Shown here in pieces: positions 48,953 through 57,229 of a stretch of 64,000 bases of DNA (positions are counted from its first letter, which is position 1; each line of letters begins with the position of its first letter). Position numbers and translations under genes: made by a program. The DNA is from Flavobacteriales bacterium (GTDB lineage Bacteria; Bacteroidota; Bacteroidia; Flavobacteriales_F; PHOS-HE28), in contig JACJZG010000011.1 in the NCBI GenBank assembly GCA_020635715.1, forward strand, positions 1 to 64,000. Direction: 5' to 3'. The notes beneath the pieces are model-generated. The model saw only the letters and a program-made list of their open reading frames with translations. It did not search any database and was not told the origin of the DNA.

Positions 48953-50296
48953 CTATTTCTTCAGGTATTGATCGATCCCGTGCGCCGCCTTCTTCGCTTC
49001 CGCAGCGGCATTCACCACTTCCACGCCACCATTCACCGCATCGCCCGCTGCGAAGTACTTCGGGTTGTTGGTCTGGTAATGCTCGTTCACCACGATGCGG
49101 CCGCGGTCGTCGAGGATACGGCTCTTCTGGTCCAGCTTCACACCGCTGATCTGCTCCAGCAGCTCCACCTGCTTGCCTTGACCGGTACCGAGCAGCACCA
49201 TGTCGCATTCTTCCACGAACTCGCTGCCCGGTATCGCCTCGATCTTACCGTAGGCTGATCTGTTGCGGATGAACTTCACCCCGGTCACGGCACCATTACC
49301 AATGAATTCAACGGGCGTCACGTTGAACAGCGCCTTGGATCCACTCTTCTTGGCGAGGTCGAATTCGAAGCTATAAGCGCCCATCTCCTCCGGCCCACGG
49401 CGGTAGGCTATCGTCACGCTCTCCGCGCCCATGCGGCAGCTCTCGCTCGCTGCGTCCATGGCGGTATTGCCCCCACCGAGGACGATCACCTTGTTGCCTA
49501 CCGCTGTCTTGTGCTGCATGTTCCGCAGCCCCTCCACGAACTCCAGTGCGCCTATCACACCCTTCTTGTCCTCGCCGGGAATGCCCAGCGCTGATGTGCC
49601 ACCCAACCCGATGCCGATGAAGATGGCGTCGTAGTCCTTCTCCAGCTTGTCCAACTCGGCGCGACCGGTCACGGGCTTGTTGTAGTGGATGGTGAAGCCG
49701 AACTGTTCCTGCAGGTAGGCCATCTCGTCCACCGCCTCCTCGTTCGTGAGCTTGTAGGGGGCGACACCGTACACGCAGAGCCCGCTGGGCTTCGCCTTGG
49801 CCTCGTAGATGTCCACCGCATGGCCCAGCATCCGCAGTTCACAGGCGCAGGAAACACCGGCGGGTCCGGCTCCGATCACCGCGACCTTCCTGCCCGTGTC
49901 CTTGCCTGTGCGGAAGAGTTTCTTCTTCGAGCGGATGACCTGGTCGGTGGCATGTGCCTGCAAGCGCCCGATCTCAATGGGCTTCACATCGCTGTTGTTG
50001 TACACGCAGGAACCCTCGCAAAGCTCCTCCGTGGGACACACGTTCCCGCAGGCGTGACCGAACCAATTGCTCTCGTAGATCGTCTTCGCGGCGCCCTCCT
50101 TGTTACCGTCGTTGATCTGGCGGATGAAGAGCGGGATGTCGATCCCCGTGGGGCAGGCGTTGATGCACGGCGCATCGTAGCAATACAGGCAGCGTGAGCT
50201 CTCGTAGTAGGCCTCGGTATCGCTCATCAGCGGCTTCTTCGGGGAGAAGTTGGCTGCGAACTCGGCGGGGTTGGTGGGTTTCTTGTATTCGGCCAT
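48953..50296 (-). CDS. preT: NAD-dependent dihydropyrimidine dehydrogenase, PreT subunit
   Basis: A 447-residue GltD-like flavoprotein that feeds NADH electrons to PreA. The start at 50296 (MAEYKKPTNPAEF) is chosen because upstream codons come from a B repeat. N-terminal [4Fe-4S] cysteines: CLYCYDAPCINACPTGIDIP and 'ACGNVCPTEELCEGSC'. FAD site: VAVIGAGPAGVSCA; NAD(P) site: VIVLGGGNTAMDAA. The final 'YFAAGDAVNGGVEVVNA' closes the FAD domain. Directly upstream of preA and downstream of a B hairpin. Confidence 0.92.
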   Translation of the reverse strand: MAEYKKPTNPAEFAANFSPKKPLMSDTEAYYESSRCLYCYDAPCINACPTGIDIPLFIRQINDGNKEGAAKTIYESNWFGHACGNVCPTEELCEGSCVYNNSDVKPIEIGRLQAHATDQVIRSKKKLFRTGKDTGRKVAVIGAGPAGVSCACELRMLGHAVDIYEAKAKPSGLCVYGVAPYKLTNEEAVDEMAYLQEQFGFTIHYNKPVTGRAELDKLEKDYDAIFIGIGLGGTSALGIPGEDKKGVIGALEFVEGLRNMQHKTAVGNKVIVLGGGNTAMDAASESCRMGAESVTIAYRRGPEEMGAYSFEFDLAKKSGSKALFNVTPVEFIGNGAVTGVKFIRNRSAYGKIEAIPGSEFVEECDMVLLGTGQGKQVELLEQISGVKLDQKSRILDDRGRIVVNEHYQTNNPKYFAAGDAVNGGVEVVNAAAEAKKAAHGIDQYLKK

Positions 50297-50314
50297 GGGG
50301 ATCAGCTCAGTATT

Positions 50315-50418
50315 CGGTTGTCTGTTGTCGGTTCTTCTGTCGCACAGGCCACGCGCCTTCCGCATTTTGATGTGTGCGCTGGCATTGTGCGACGGTCCGA
50401 ACAGACAACCGACAACGC
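50315..50418. repeat. B element, GGTTGTC-type hairpin upstream of preT
   Basis: Left unit 50315-50346 (CGGTTGTCTGTTGTCGGTT ... CTGTCGCACA) and inverted right unit 50386-50418 (TGTGCGACGG ... ACAGACAACCGACAAC). The two arms are complementary in most positions, with a 39-nt centre. It fills nearly the whole gap between preT and the beta-ureidopropionase gene and begins 18 nt upstream of the preT ATG. Confidence 0.8.
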
Positions 50419-50434
50419 ACGCCGCCCTTGTGCG

Positions 50435-51301
50435 CTAGAGTTCTACCAACCTACCATACGTCTCCGGCCTCCGATCCCGGAAGAACTGCCACGTACTCCG
50501 CACCTCTTCGATCATGTCCAGGTCGAACTCGGCAACGAGCAGTTCATCGTCGTCGCGGGAGGCTTGTGCGAAGATCTGGCCGCGTGGATCCACGAAATAG
50601 CTCTGGCCATAGAACTTGCCGAGGTTCCACGGCTTCTCTTCGCCTACGCGATTGATGCAGCCCATGAAGTAACCGTTCGCCGCGGCGTGCGCGGGCTGTT
50701 CGAGCTTCCACAGGTACTCGCTCAATCCCGCCACCGTCGCACTCGGGTTGTACACGATCTCCGCGCCGTTCAGGCCCAAGCAGCGCGCTCCATCCGGGAA
50801 GTGACGATCGTAGCAGATGTACACGCCCACCTTCGCGTAGCGCGTCTGGAACACCGGATAGCCGAGGTTGCCGGGCTTGAAGAAGAACTTCTCCCAAAAG
50901 CCGCTCGTATGCGGGATGTGGTTCTTGCGGTACTTGCCCAGATACGTGCCGTCCGCATCGATCACGGCGGCGGTATTGTACAGCACGCCCGCCTGCTCCC
51001 TCTCGTAGATCGGAACGATGATCACCATGTTGTACTTCTTCGCGTACTGCGCCATCAGCTCCGTCATGGGGCCGGGCACCGTCTCCGCGCTGGCGTACCA
51101 GGCCTTGTCCTGCCCCGGGCAGAAGTAGGGCGTGTTGAAGATCTCCTGCAGGCAAAGGATCTGCACACCTTCCTTGCCAGCCTTCTCGATGAAGGGGATG
51201 TGCTTCTGCACCATCGCATCCACGATCTCCGGTATGGTGCCCTCGCCCTCCGTCTTCGGAAGGCTCATCTGGATGAGGCCGCTCTTGATCTTTCTGGGCA
51301 T
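50435..51301 (-). CDS. Beta-ureidopropionase / N-carbamoyl amidohydrolase (nitrilase family)
   Basis: A 288-residue carbon-nitrogen hydrolase. The catalytic triad is Glu53 (LQEIF), Lys126 (KYRKNHIP) and Cys163 (YICYDRHFP). The closing part (RRPETYGRLVEL) is typical of beta-ureidopropionase and N-carbamoylputrescine amidase relatives. In this cluster the natural reaction is N-carbamoyl-beta-alanine to beta-alanine, CO2 and ammonia. A B repeat abuts its start codon with no spacer (51302). Confidence 0.9.
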   Translation of the reverse strand: MPRKIKSGLIQMSLPKTEGEGTIPEIVDAMVQKHIPFIEKAGKEGVQILCLQEIFNTPYFCPGQDKAWYASAETVPGPMTELMAQYAKKYNMVIIVPIYEREQAGVLYNTAAVIDADGTYLGKYRKNHIPHTSGFWEKFFFKPGNLGYPVFQTRYAKVGVYICYDRHFPDGARCLGLNGAEIVYNPSATVAGLSEYLWKLEQPAHAAANGYFMGCINRVGEEKPWNLGKFYGQSYFVDPRGQIFAQASRDDDELLVAEFDLDMIEEVRSTWQFFRDRRPETYGRLVEL

Positions 51302-51338
51302 GGTTGTCGGTGTTCGGTTGTCGGTTCATCGGTCACAC
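51302..51338 (+). repeat. B element, GGTTGTC type, abutting a start codon
   Basis: GGTTGTCGGTGTTCGGTTGT then CGGTTCATCGGTCACAC. No inverted partner arm is seen, so it is a half element. It begins at the base immediately upstream of the beta-ureidopropionase ATG (minus strand) and is followed by the A2 element. Confidence 0.7.
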
Positions 51339-51388
51339 GGGCTCGCGCACGAGGACGAACGCCAATGTATGAAGCAGAATGGGTGTTT

Positions 51389-51485
51389 GGGCGTGCCCCT
51401 CGCAAAAGCCTCGGGTCCGGCTTTCCGCTACAAGTCCGCGCCCCGATTACAGGGCTTGCGGGCTTTCCGCTTCAATCCGTCACGC
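51389..51485 (-). repeat. A element, copy A2
   Basis: Read on the minus strand it begins GCGTGACGGATTGAAGCGGA and ends GGGGCACGCCC, with AGCGGAAAGCCC and TAGCGGAAAGCCGGACC halves. It is an inverted copy of A3 (51904-51998); together they flank the zinc-ribbon gene. It begins 32 bp after that gene's stop. Confidence 0.78.
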
Positions 51486-51517
51486 GAATCCAGCACTTCA
51501 GATGGGCTCACCCAAAT

Positions 51518-51871
51518 TCAAGAGTGCGCTGCGATCAAATCGCGAAGCTTTCGCACGATTTCTTCCCGATGTTCATAGAACACTTTCGGGAAGTCTTGCT
51601 CAGGGCTATAGGTTCTTTGGCCAGAGGAGAAGTACTCCTTCAAGATCGCCGCATTGCTCAGGTTTCTCGCAAACAAGAACCGACCTCCAATCTCGATCTT
51701 GTAGAAGTAGTCCGTTGAATTGAAGGTGTGCGCCCTGTTGAGACCACAATTAGGACAACTCATCTTTCCCTCAAGACTTGGAACCACCACAGTCTGTCGT
51801 ATGACCGACGGCGAGAAGAATGCTGCTCTACCAGAACATTTCGGACAGGTGATGACGATATCAGGTTCCAT
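51518..51871 (-). CDS. Small zinc-ribbon protein of unknown function
   Basis: A 117-residue protein with two CxxC knuckles (CPKCSG at about residue 9 and CPNCG near residue 39), forming a probable zinc ribbon, followed by a helical region (NLSNAAILKEYFSSGQ; EHREEIVRKLRDLIAAH). I do not recognise the family. GC content is well below that of the cluster, and it is flanked by inverted A elements, so it is probably a passenger rather than part of pyrimidine metabolism. Confidence 0.55.
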   Translation of the reverse strand: MEPDIVITCPKCSGRAAFFSPSVIRQTVVVPSLEGKMSCPNCGLNRAHTFNSTDYFYKIEIGGRFLFARNLSNAAILKEYFSSGQRTYSPEQDFPKVFYEHREEIVRKLRDLIAAHS

Positions 51872-51903
51872 TCAATACAAAGGTGAATCAACTGTGGCCG
51901 ACT

Positions 51904-51998
51904 GCGTGAGCGATTACAGCGGAAAGCCCACAGCGCGGTAATCCGCGCGAGGACTTGCAGCGGAAAGCGCGACCCGAGGCTTTGCGAGGGGCACGTCC
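51904..51998 (+). repeat. A element, copy A3
   Basis: Begins GCGTGAGCGATTACAGCGG and ends GAGGGGCACGTCC. Contains AGCGGAAAGCCC and CAGCGGAAAGCGCGACC. Inverted relative to A2. It is followed at 51999-52017 by a GATTAGCTG-type half B element (AAATCAGCTAATCGAATC), again in the order A then B. Confidence 0.78.
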
Positions 51999-52017
51999 AA
52001 ATCAGCTAATCGAATCA
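51999..52017 (+). repeat. B element, GATTAGCTG-type half
   Basis: AATCAGCTAATCGAATCAAA is a single arm of the GATTAGCTG-type B element, directly after A3 and reaching into the stop codon of the dihydropyrimidinase gene (52015). Confidence 0.6.
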
Positions 52018-53394
52018 AAGCATTCCACTCACCTTGTTCCGCTTCACGAACTTCCCATAGCCTTTCTTGATGCGCACCTCGCCGTTGTGTACCGCCACCT
52101 GGCCGCGGAGGATGGTGGTCTTCACCTTGCCGGTGAGTTGCATGCCTTCGTAGCCGCTGTAGTCCACGTACATGTGGTGCGTCTTGGCGCTGAGGGTGTG
52201 GCGCTCGTTGGGGTCGAGCAGGATGATGTCCGCGTCGCTGCCGATGCCGATGGTGCCTTTGCGTGGGAACATGCCGAAGATCTTCGCCGGGTTGGTGGCG
52301 GTGACCTCCACGAATTTGTTCACGCTGATGCGCTTCTTGTTCACGCCTTCGCTGAAGAGCAGTTCCATGCGGTGCTCGATGGCCGGGTGACCGTTCGGGA
52401 TCTTGGAGAAATCCGCCGAGCCCATGGCCTTCTGCGCCATCATGAAGGGGCAATGGTCCGTGGCCACCACCTGCAAACTGCCTTGTTCGATGCCGGCCCA
52501 GAGTTGCTTCTGGTCCTTCTTCTCGCGCAGCGGCGGGCTCATCACCCACTTGGCACCGTCGGCCCGTTCGTAGAGCGAGGCATCGAGCAGCAGGTACTGG
52601 ATGCAGGTCTCGGCGAGCACGCGCTGGCCTCGGCGCGCGGCATCGCGCACGGCATTCAGCGCGCCTTCGCAGGTGAGGTGTACGATGTACGCGGGCACGC
52701 CGGTGTAGCTGGCCATGTCGCAGAAGCGGTGACTGGCCTCGGCCTCGGTGATCTCGGGCTGGCTGAGGTAGTGGTACAGCGGCGAGAGCTTCCCTTCTGC
52801 GCGGTGCTTCTGCACGAGGTAGTCGATCATATCGCCGTTGGTGGCGTGGACGATCACCATGCCGCCGTGCTCCTTCACCTCCTGCATCAGGCCCACCATC
52901 TGGCGGTCGTCGATCATGAGCGCGCCCTTGTACGCCATGAAGGTCTTGAAGCTGGTGATGCCTTCCTGCTCGATCATCTCTCGCACCTCCTTCTTCGTGT
53001 CGTCGTTGAAGTCGGTGACGGCCATGTGGAAGCTGAGGTCGCCGTAGAGGTTGCCATTCATGCGGCCCTGCCAGGCTTCTAGCGCGTGGCGCAAACTTTT
53101 GCCCTGTGTTTGCAGGATGAAGTCGATGACGGTGGTGGTGCCGCCATGCAGCGCGGCGAGCGTTCCGGTCTCGTAGTTGTCGCTGCTGAAGGTGCCCATG
53201 AAGGGCATGTCCAGGTGCACGTGCGGGTCGATGCCGCCGGGCAGCACGAACTGGCCTTTCGCGTCGATCACTTGGGCGTCGTGCGCGTGCAGGTCGTGTC
53301 CGATGGCCTTGATGTATTCGCCTTCGATGAGGACATCCGCGCGGTGGAAATCGGCGGCGGTGACGACGGTTCCGTTCTTGATGAGGATGGACAT
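52015..53394 (-). CDS. hydA: Dihydropyrimidinase
   Basis: A 459-residue amidohydrolase that opens dihydrouracil to N-carbamoyl-beta-alanine. Metal ligands: His58 and His60 (GIDPHVHLDMPF); the carbamylated Lys is in FMAYKG (about residue 156); further His ligands in 'MVIVHATNGD' and 'YIVHLTCEGAL'; Asp in VVATDHCPF. The length and order are typical of bacterial dihydropyrimidinase/D-hydantoinase. It is bracketed by inverted A-B repeat composites: half B and A3 at the 3' side, B and A4 at the 5' side, with the B hairpin touching the ATG. Confidence 0.93.
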   Translation of the reverse strand: MSILIKNGTVVTAADFHRADVLIEGEYIKAIGHDLHAHDAQVIDAKGQFVLPGGIDPHVHLDMPFMGTFSSDNYETGTLAALHGGTTTVIDFILQTQGKSLRHALEAWQGRMNGNLYGDLSFHMAVTDFNDDTKKEVREMIEQEGITSFKTFMAYKGALMIDDRQMVGLMQEVKEHGGMVIVHATNGDMIDYLVQKHRAEGKLSPLYHYLSQPEITEAEASHRFCDMASYTGVPAYIVHLTCEGALNAVRDAARRGQRVLAETCIQYLLLDASLYERADGAKWVMSPPLREKKDQKQLWAGIEQGSLQVVATDHCPFMMAQKAMGSADFSKIPNGHPAIEHRMELLFSEGVNKKRISVNKFVEVTATNPAKIFGMFPRKGTIGIGSDADIILLDPNERHTLSAKTHHMYVDYSGYEGMQLTGKVKTTILRGQVAVHNGEVRIKKGYGKFVKRNKVSGML

Positions 53395-53493
53395 GATCAG
53401 CTGATTGGTCGATTAGCGGATTAGCTGATGCGGACGTTGGTCAGAGGTATTCCACCAGCTAATCGGCACATAAGCTGATCAGCTAATCGAACT
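53395..53493. repeat. B element, GATTAGCTG-type hairpin
   Basis: Left arm about 53395-53430 (CAGCTGATTGGTCGATTAG ...) and inverted right arm about 53456-53493 (CAGCTAATCGGCACATAAGC ...). Each arm holds two or three GATTAGCTG-like iterations. Starts at the base after the dihydropyrimidinase start codon and is followed by the A4 element. Confidence 0.75.
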
Positions 53494-53511
53494 GCGGTTC
53501 CAAGATAATCA

Positions 53512-53603
53512 GGGCGTTCCGGCTCGCAAAGCCTCGCCGTCGGGCTATCCGCTCTACTCCTCGCTCGTTCCTCGCTGCGGGGTGCCGCTCCTATCCCTAA
53601 CGC
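53512..53603 (-). repeat. A element, copy A4
   Basis: On the minus strand it begins GCGTTAGGGATAGGAGCGGC and ends GAGCCGGAACGCCC; nearly the same as A1 at 34938. Its first seven bases include the TAG stop codon of the NCS1 transporter gene (53597-53599). Confidence 0.8.
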
Positions 53604-55256
53604 AGCACGCGTTTACCCATCAACACCCGATACACCACGAATGCCACAACTGTTCCACTGAACCAGGATAGCGTGTAGAGGAAGGCGAGCGGCTTGACCC
53701 AATAGCCCACGAGCGCCACGCCGGTCCCGGCGATCAAAGCGATCACGGCGGCCCGGTTCACCCCGGCGTAAGGACCTTTCACCCGATACAGGTCGGCCAC
53801 GTTGAGCGTTCGTCCGCGCACGATGAAATAGTCGCAGAGCAGGATGCCGAGCACCGGCCCCAGCAGTCCGCTCACGAAGATGAGGATGCCACTGATCTCG
53901 TCCATGAGCCACCAGGGGCAGATGAGGATGCCGATGACGCCCGCGAGAACGCCACCTACGCGGAAGCTGATACGCTGCGGAAGCAGATTGCTGAATGCGT
54001 TCGCCGGTGCGATCACGTTCGCCGCGATGTTCGTGCTGAGCGTGGCGATGAGCAGGGCTAGCTGCGCGAAGATGACCACCACCGGACTCTTGAACTTGCT
54101 TACCAGCGAAACAGGGTCCCACGGCGCATCCTCCGCGATCAGCACATCCTTGAACGCCACCACCGCCGCGCTGGTGACGAAAATGCCCACGAACGAATAG
54201 AAGAGCATCGTACCTGGCAGACCGATGAATTGTCCGGCGATCTGGTCCTTCTGGCTCTTGGCCAATCGTGCGATATCCGAGATACTGATGGACATCGTGG
54301 CCCAGAAACCGACCATTGCCGTGAACCACATTAGGTATTGCCAGAACATCGCAGTTGACGGCTCGGCGACCTGCTTCACCTCCAACCGGGACGACAGATT
54401 TCCCTCTGCATCCTTGAATTGGATGGATACGCTCTTGCCTTCTGGAATGCTCAGGCTGATCGGTACATTTTCAAAACCCATCCAGGCATCCCAATAGGAT
54501 CGAGCCCCCGAGTCGCTCAACTGGTAGGAATGTGCCTTGGGCCTCCCGTCCGGGTCCAATAGGGGTGTGATGCGCGCTTCAGAACCAGGCGTTCGATCAG
54601 CCCACGCCACGGTTGTGATAGTCGGTCGCTGCAATTGCTTTCCAGCTCCCAGTGCCGCTCCGAAACCACCCGCACTTCTCGCGCCCCACATGATCAGCGC
54701 AAGACCGATGATGATGAGGATCGGAGCCGCCCAATTCTCCAGCCACTTGATGCTCTCGGTCCCCTTCCAGATGAAGTAGATGTTGATGAGCCAGAAGACG
54801 CCAAAGCTCACGAACTTCCCGATGCTCAAGTCCACCTCAGCAACATTGCCCGTAGCCGCGTTCCAGATGGAGTAGATGGCGAGGCCACCGATCCAGGTCT
54901 GCACACCGAACCAACCGCAGGCCACGATGGCGCGCACAATGCTCGGGATATGCACGCCCAGCGTACCAAAGGCCGCGCGGCCTTGCACGGGGAAGGGTAT
55001 GCCGTACTTCACCCCGGCGTGCCCGTTCAACACCATCGGAACGGTGATCGCCCAGATTCGCCAGACCGATGATGGCCAATGCCGCCTGCCAAGCCAGCCC
55101 CGCCCGCATCATGTAGGAGGCGAGCAGGTGGGTCGGTATACAGACCGCCATGCCCACCCACAGCGCCGCGAGGTTCCACTTGGTCCAGGTGCGCTTCTCC
55201 GGCGGGATGGGCGCGAGATCCGGGCTGTAAAGCGGGGAACGGGTGATGTCTTCCAT
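53597..55256 (-). CDS. NCS1-family nucleobase/hydantoin permease, one frameshift
   Basis: A 12-helix permease of the nucleobase:cation symporter-1 family (about 552 residues when corrected). The N-terminus (start 55256, 'LYSPDLAPIPPEKRTWTKWN') and helix 1 (LWVGMAVCIPTHLLAS) lie in one frame; an extra base in a CCC run at 55051-55053 moves the rest (AITVPMVLNGHAGVKYGIPF onward) to another. NCS1 marks: GIPFPVQGRAAFG, 'WAAPILIIIGLALI', the AITFA-like NIAANVIAPANAFSNL. About 70 residues (GGFGAALGAGKQLQRPTITT ... LSSRLEVKQVAEP) form a longer loop than usual. Likely imports uracil, cytosine, dihydropyrimidines or hydantoins, given the cluster. Confidence 0.88.
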
Positions 55257-55305
55257 GTGGGCAGGCTAATATCACAAAAGCCAATTGACAAGCAGCCTCC
55301 ACAAC

Positions 55306-55501
55306 CTACTTCATCCGTGCCACATTCCTGCCCAGCGTCTTGAAACGCTCGCCGTTCCTTCTCTGAACGATGGTGACCGTGGAGAAGACCGGTCTTGCTG
55401 ATGTTCAGGTCGCGCGCGATGCCCGACTTGCCCTTGTGCGTGCCGGCGATCACCTCGCAGCGGTCGCCGTCTTTCAAGGACGGCTTCTTATTGGTTGACA
55501 T
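55306..55501 (-). CDS. Small KOW-domain protein, one frameshift
   Basis: About 64 residues when one extra base near 55389 is removed. The first part reads MSTNKKPSLKDGDRCEVIAG then THKGKSGIARDLNISKTG, a clear KOW motif (G-D-x-C/V-x-V-I-x-G-x-x-K-G-K-x-G). The other frame supplies STVTIVQRRNGERFKTLGRN and VARMK before a TAG at 55306. KOW domains bind RNA or protein in ribosomal proteins and NusG; this stand-alone version is of unknown role. It is between the permease and aminotransferase genes. Confidence 0.65.
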
Positions 55502-55571
55502 GGGGTTCCTGTTGCTTATTGCGATCGATGCTCATCCAACGAAAACGGCCCACGGATCGACTGGTGATGTC

Positions 55572-55793
55572 CTAGTGGCGTAGTGGCCAGGGGGGCATAT
55601 CTGCCACATCTAGTACTGTTGGGTCCATTGCCACTATCTCCTCAAATGCAACGACCCTGGCAACACTTTCAAAGTCCTCGAATTCCTCATCGCTCAGGAA
55701 CTGCCATGCGCAATCCTCCTCATCATGCCTAACAAGTGTTGCGGGGCTTCCTTCAAGTACAAATCGTGTCGTGAAGACGGCAGTTCGAGGAGG
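55572..55793 (-). pseudogene. 5'-truncated small conserved protein
   Basis: A frame without start codon reads PPRTAVFTTRFVLEGSPATL ... HDEEDCAWQFLSDEEFEDFE ... VARVVAFEEIVAMDPTVLD and ends PPWPLRH at a TAG (55572). The pattern 'P..TAVFTT..V......V.HD..D..WQFL ... VV..EEI...D.TVL.VAD.P' belongs to small proteins of unknown function that I cannot name. It lacks its N-terminal 20-40 residues and begins directly after the aminotransferase stop. Lower GC than neighbours. Either a remnant or another indel victim. Confidence 0.5.
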
Positions 55794-57186
55794 CTACCTG
55801 GGAAGATCCTTATCCCGTTGTTCATTGGATGTGATCACATCGCACACCTCATCCGCTATCGCAATCGCCTTGCTGAGGGATCTCCATACCCTCGTCCACA
55901 CCAGCCTCATCGATGCACAGCGGTGGTGCCACGAAGATCCAGTTCCAGCGCACGAAGGTGAACATGCCCAGCTCGCTGATCTTGGCGGCCACCTTGTTCA
56001 TCACGCCCATCTGATCAGGTGTCGCGTTCCAAGGTGCGGTGGGCTCTTTCGTCTCGCGGTTCTTCACCAGCTCGATGCAACCCAGCAGGCCCGTATTGCG
56101 GAAGTCGCCGATGCTCGGGTGCTTCTGCGCCAGCTCAGCCACGCGCTTCTCCACGTATGCACCCATCTTGGCAGCGTTGTCGATCAGGTCCTCCTCTTCG
56201 TAGATCGCCAGCACAGCGTTGGCGGCGGCGCAAGCCACGGCATGCGCGCTGTAGGTCAGGCCGATCGGCAGCGGTTTGTCGTCGAAGTGCTTGATGATCT
56301 CCTCGCGCACGATGATGCCACCCAAGGGGATGTAACCAGCGGTGAGCCCCTTCGCCATGCACAGGATGTCGGGTACCACGCCGTGGTGATCGATCCCGAA
56401 CCATTTGCCCGTACGCGAAGCCGCTCATCACCTCATCGCAGATGGTGAGGATGCCATACTGGTCAGCGATGGCCTTCACACCCTTCCAATAGCCCGGCGG
56501 GTACTTGATGCAGCCACTGCTGCCGCTCTCCCCTCCATCATGACCGCGGCGATGTGCTGCGGTCCTTCGTACTTCACCACCCGCTCCAAATGCGCCAGCG
56601 CGTTCTCCGTGCACTCCTCCGGCGTTCTGCTGTTCCACGGGCAGCGGTAGAAGTACGGGTTCTCCACGTGGATGATGTTCGGCACACCCTGGCTGTCGTG
56701 CGGTAGCCCCGCGGATCACCACCGGCGCTGAGCGCGCCATATGTCGCACCGTGGTAGCTCTGGTAGAGCGTGATGATCTTGTGGCGACCGGTGTACAGGC
56801 GCGCCAGTTTCATCGCGTGCTCCACCGCCTCCCGTGCCGCCGTTGGTGAAGAAGGTGCGGTTCAATGAGCCCGGCGTGATCTCCGCCAGCTTCTTGCCCA
56901 GCAGGCCGCGCGCCTCGGTGATCATGCCCGGATGCACGTAGCTCACCTCGGCCATCTGCTTCGCTACAGCCTCCGCCACCTTCGGATGCCCATGCCCGAT
57001 GTTCACGTTCATCAGCTGCGAGCTGAAGTCGATGATCTTCCGACCATCGCGGGTGTGGAGGTAGATGCCCTTGGCAGAGGCGATGTTCAGAGGGTTGAGC
57101 CCGGACTGCTTGCTCCACGAGAAGATGGTGTGCTCGAGGTTGTCCTTGAGGATCTCGGCAGGGTTGGTCGATGTCAATGTGCTCAT
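55794..57186 (-). CDS. Class III aminotransferase (beta-alanine type), multiple indels
   Basis: A PLP-dependent class III aminotransferase of about 460 residues, readable only by joining frames. Start 57186 (MSTLTSTNPAEILKDNLEHT), then 'GIYLHTRDGRKIIDFSSQLMN'. Breaks: extra base in the CCC run near 56831; one base missing near 56703; one base missing in the G run near 56537; about two bases missing near 56417; an extra C near 55883. Between them: AMKLARLYTGRHKIITLYQS, 'NIIHVENPYFYRCPWN', GILTICDEVMSGF (PLP Asp), GIDHHGVVPDILCMAKGLTA (Schiff-base Lys in MAKGL), and the end LSKAIAIADEVCDVITSNEQ then RDKDLPR before TAG at 55794. In this cluster it should convert beta-alanine to malonate semialdehyde. 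All key residues survive, so error is likely. Confidence 0.85.
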
Positions 57187-57229
57187 AGGCGTTGGCGTTG
57201 GGGCCGATGATCATCCGCCCTTACAGCTT

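Noticed and set aside
46932..51338. CRISPR array from the repeated GGTTGTC units
   Set aside because: Units are irregularly spaced, imperfect, partly inverted, and no cas genes are present.
34938..53603. A elements as integron attC sites
   Set aside because: The GCGTTAGGG start recalls attC ends, but the matching core at the other end is missing, flanking copies are inverted rather than direct, and there is no integrase.
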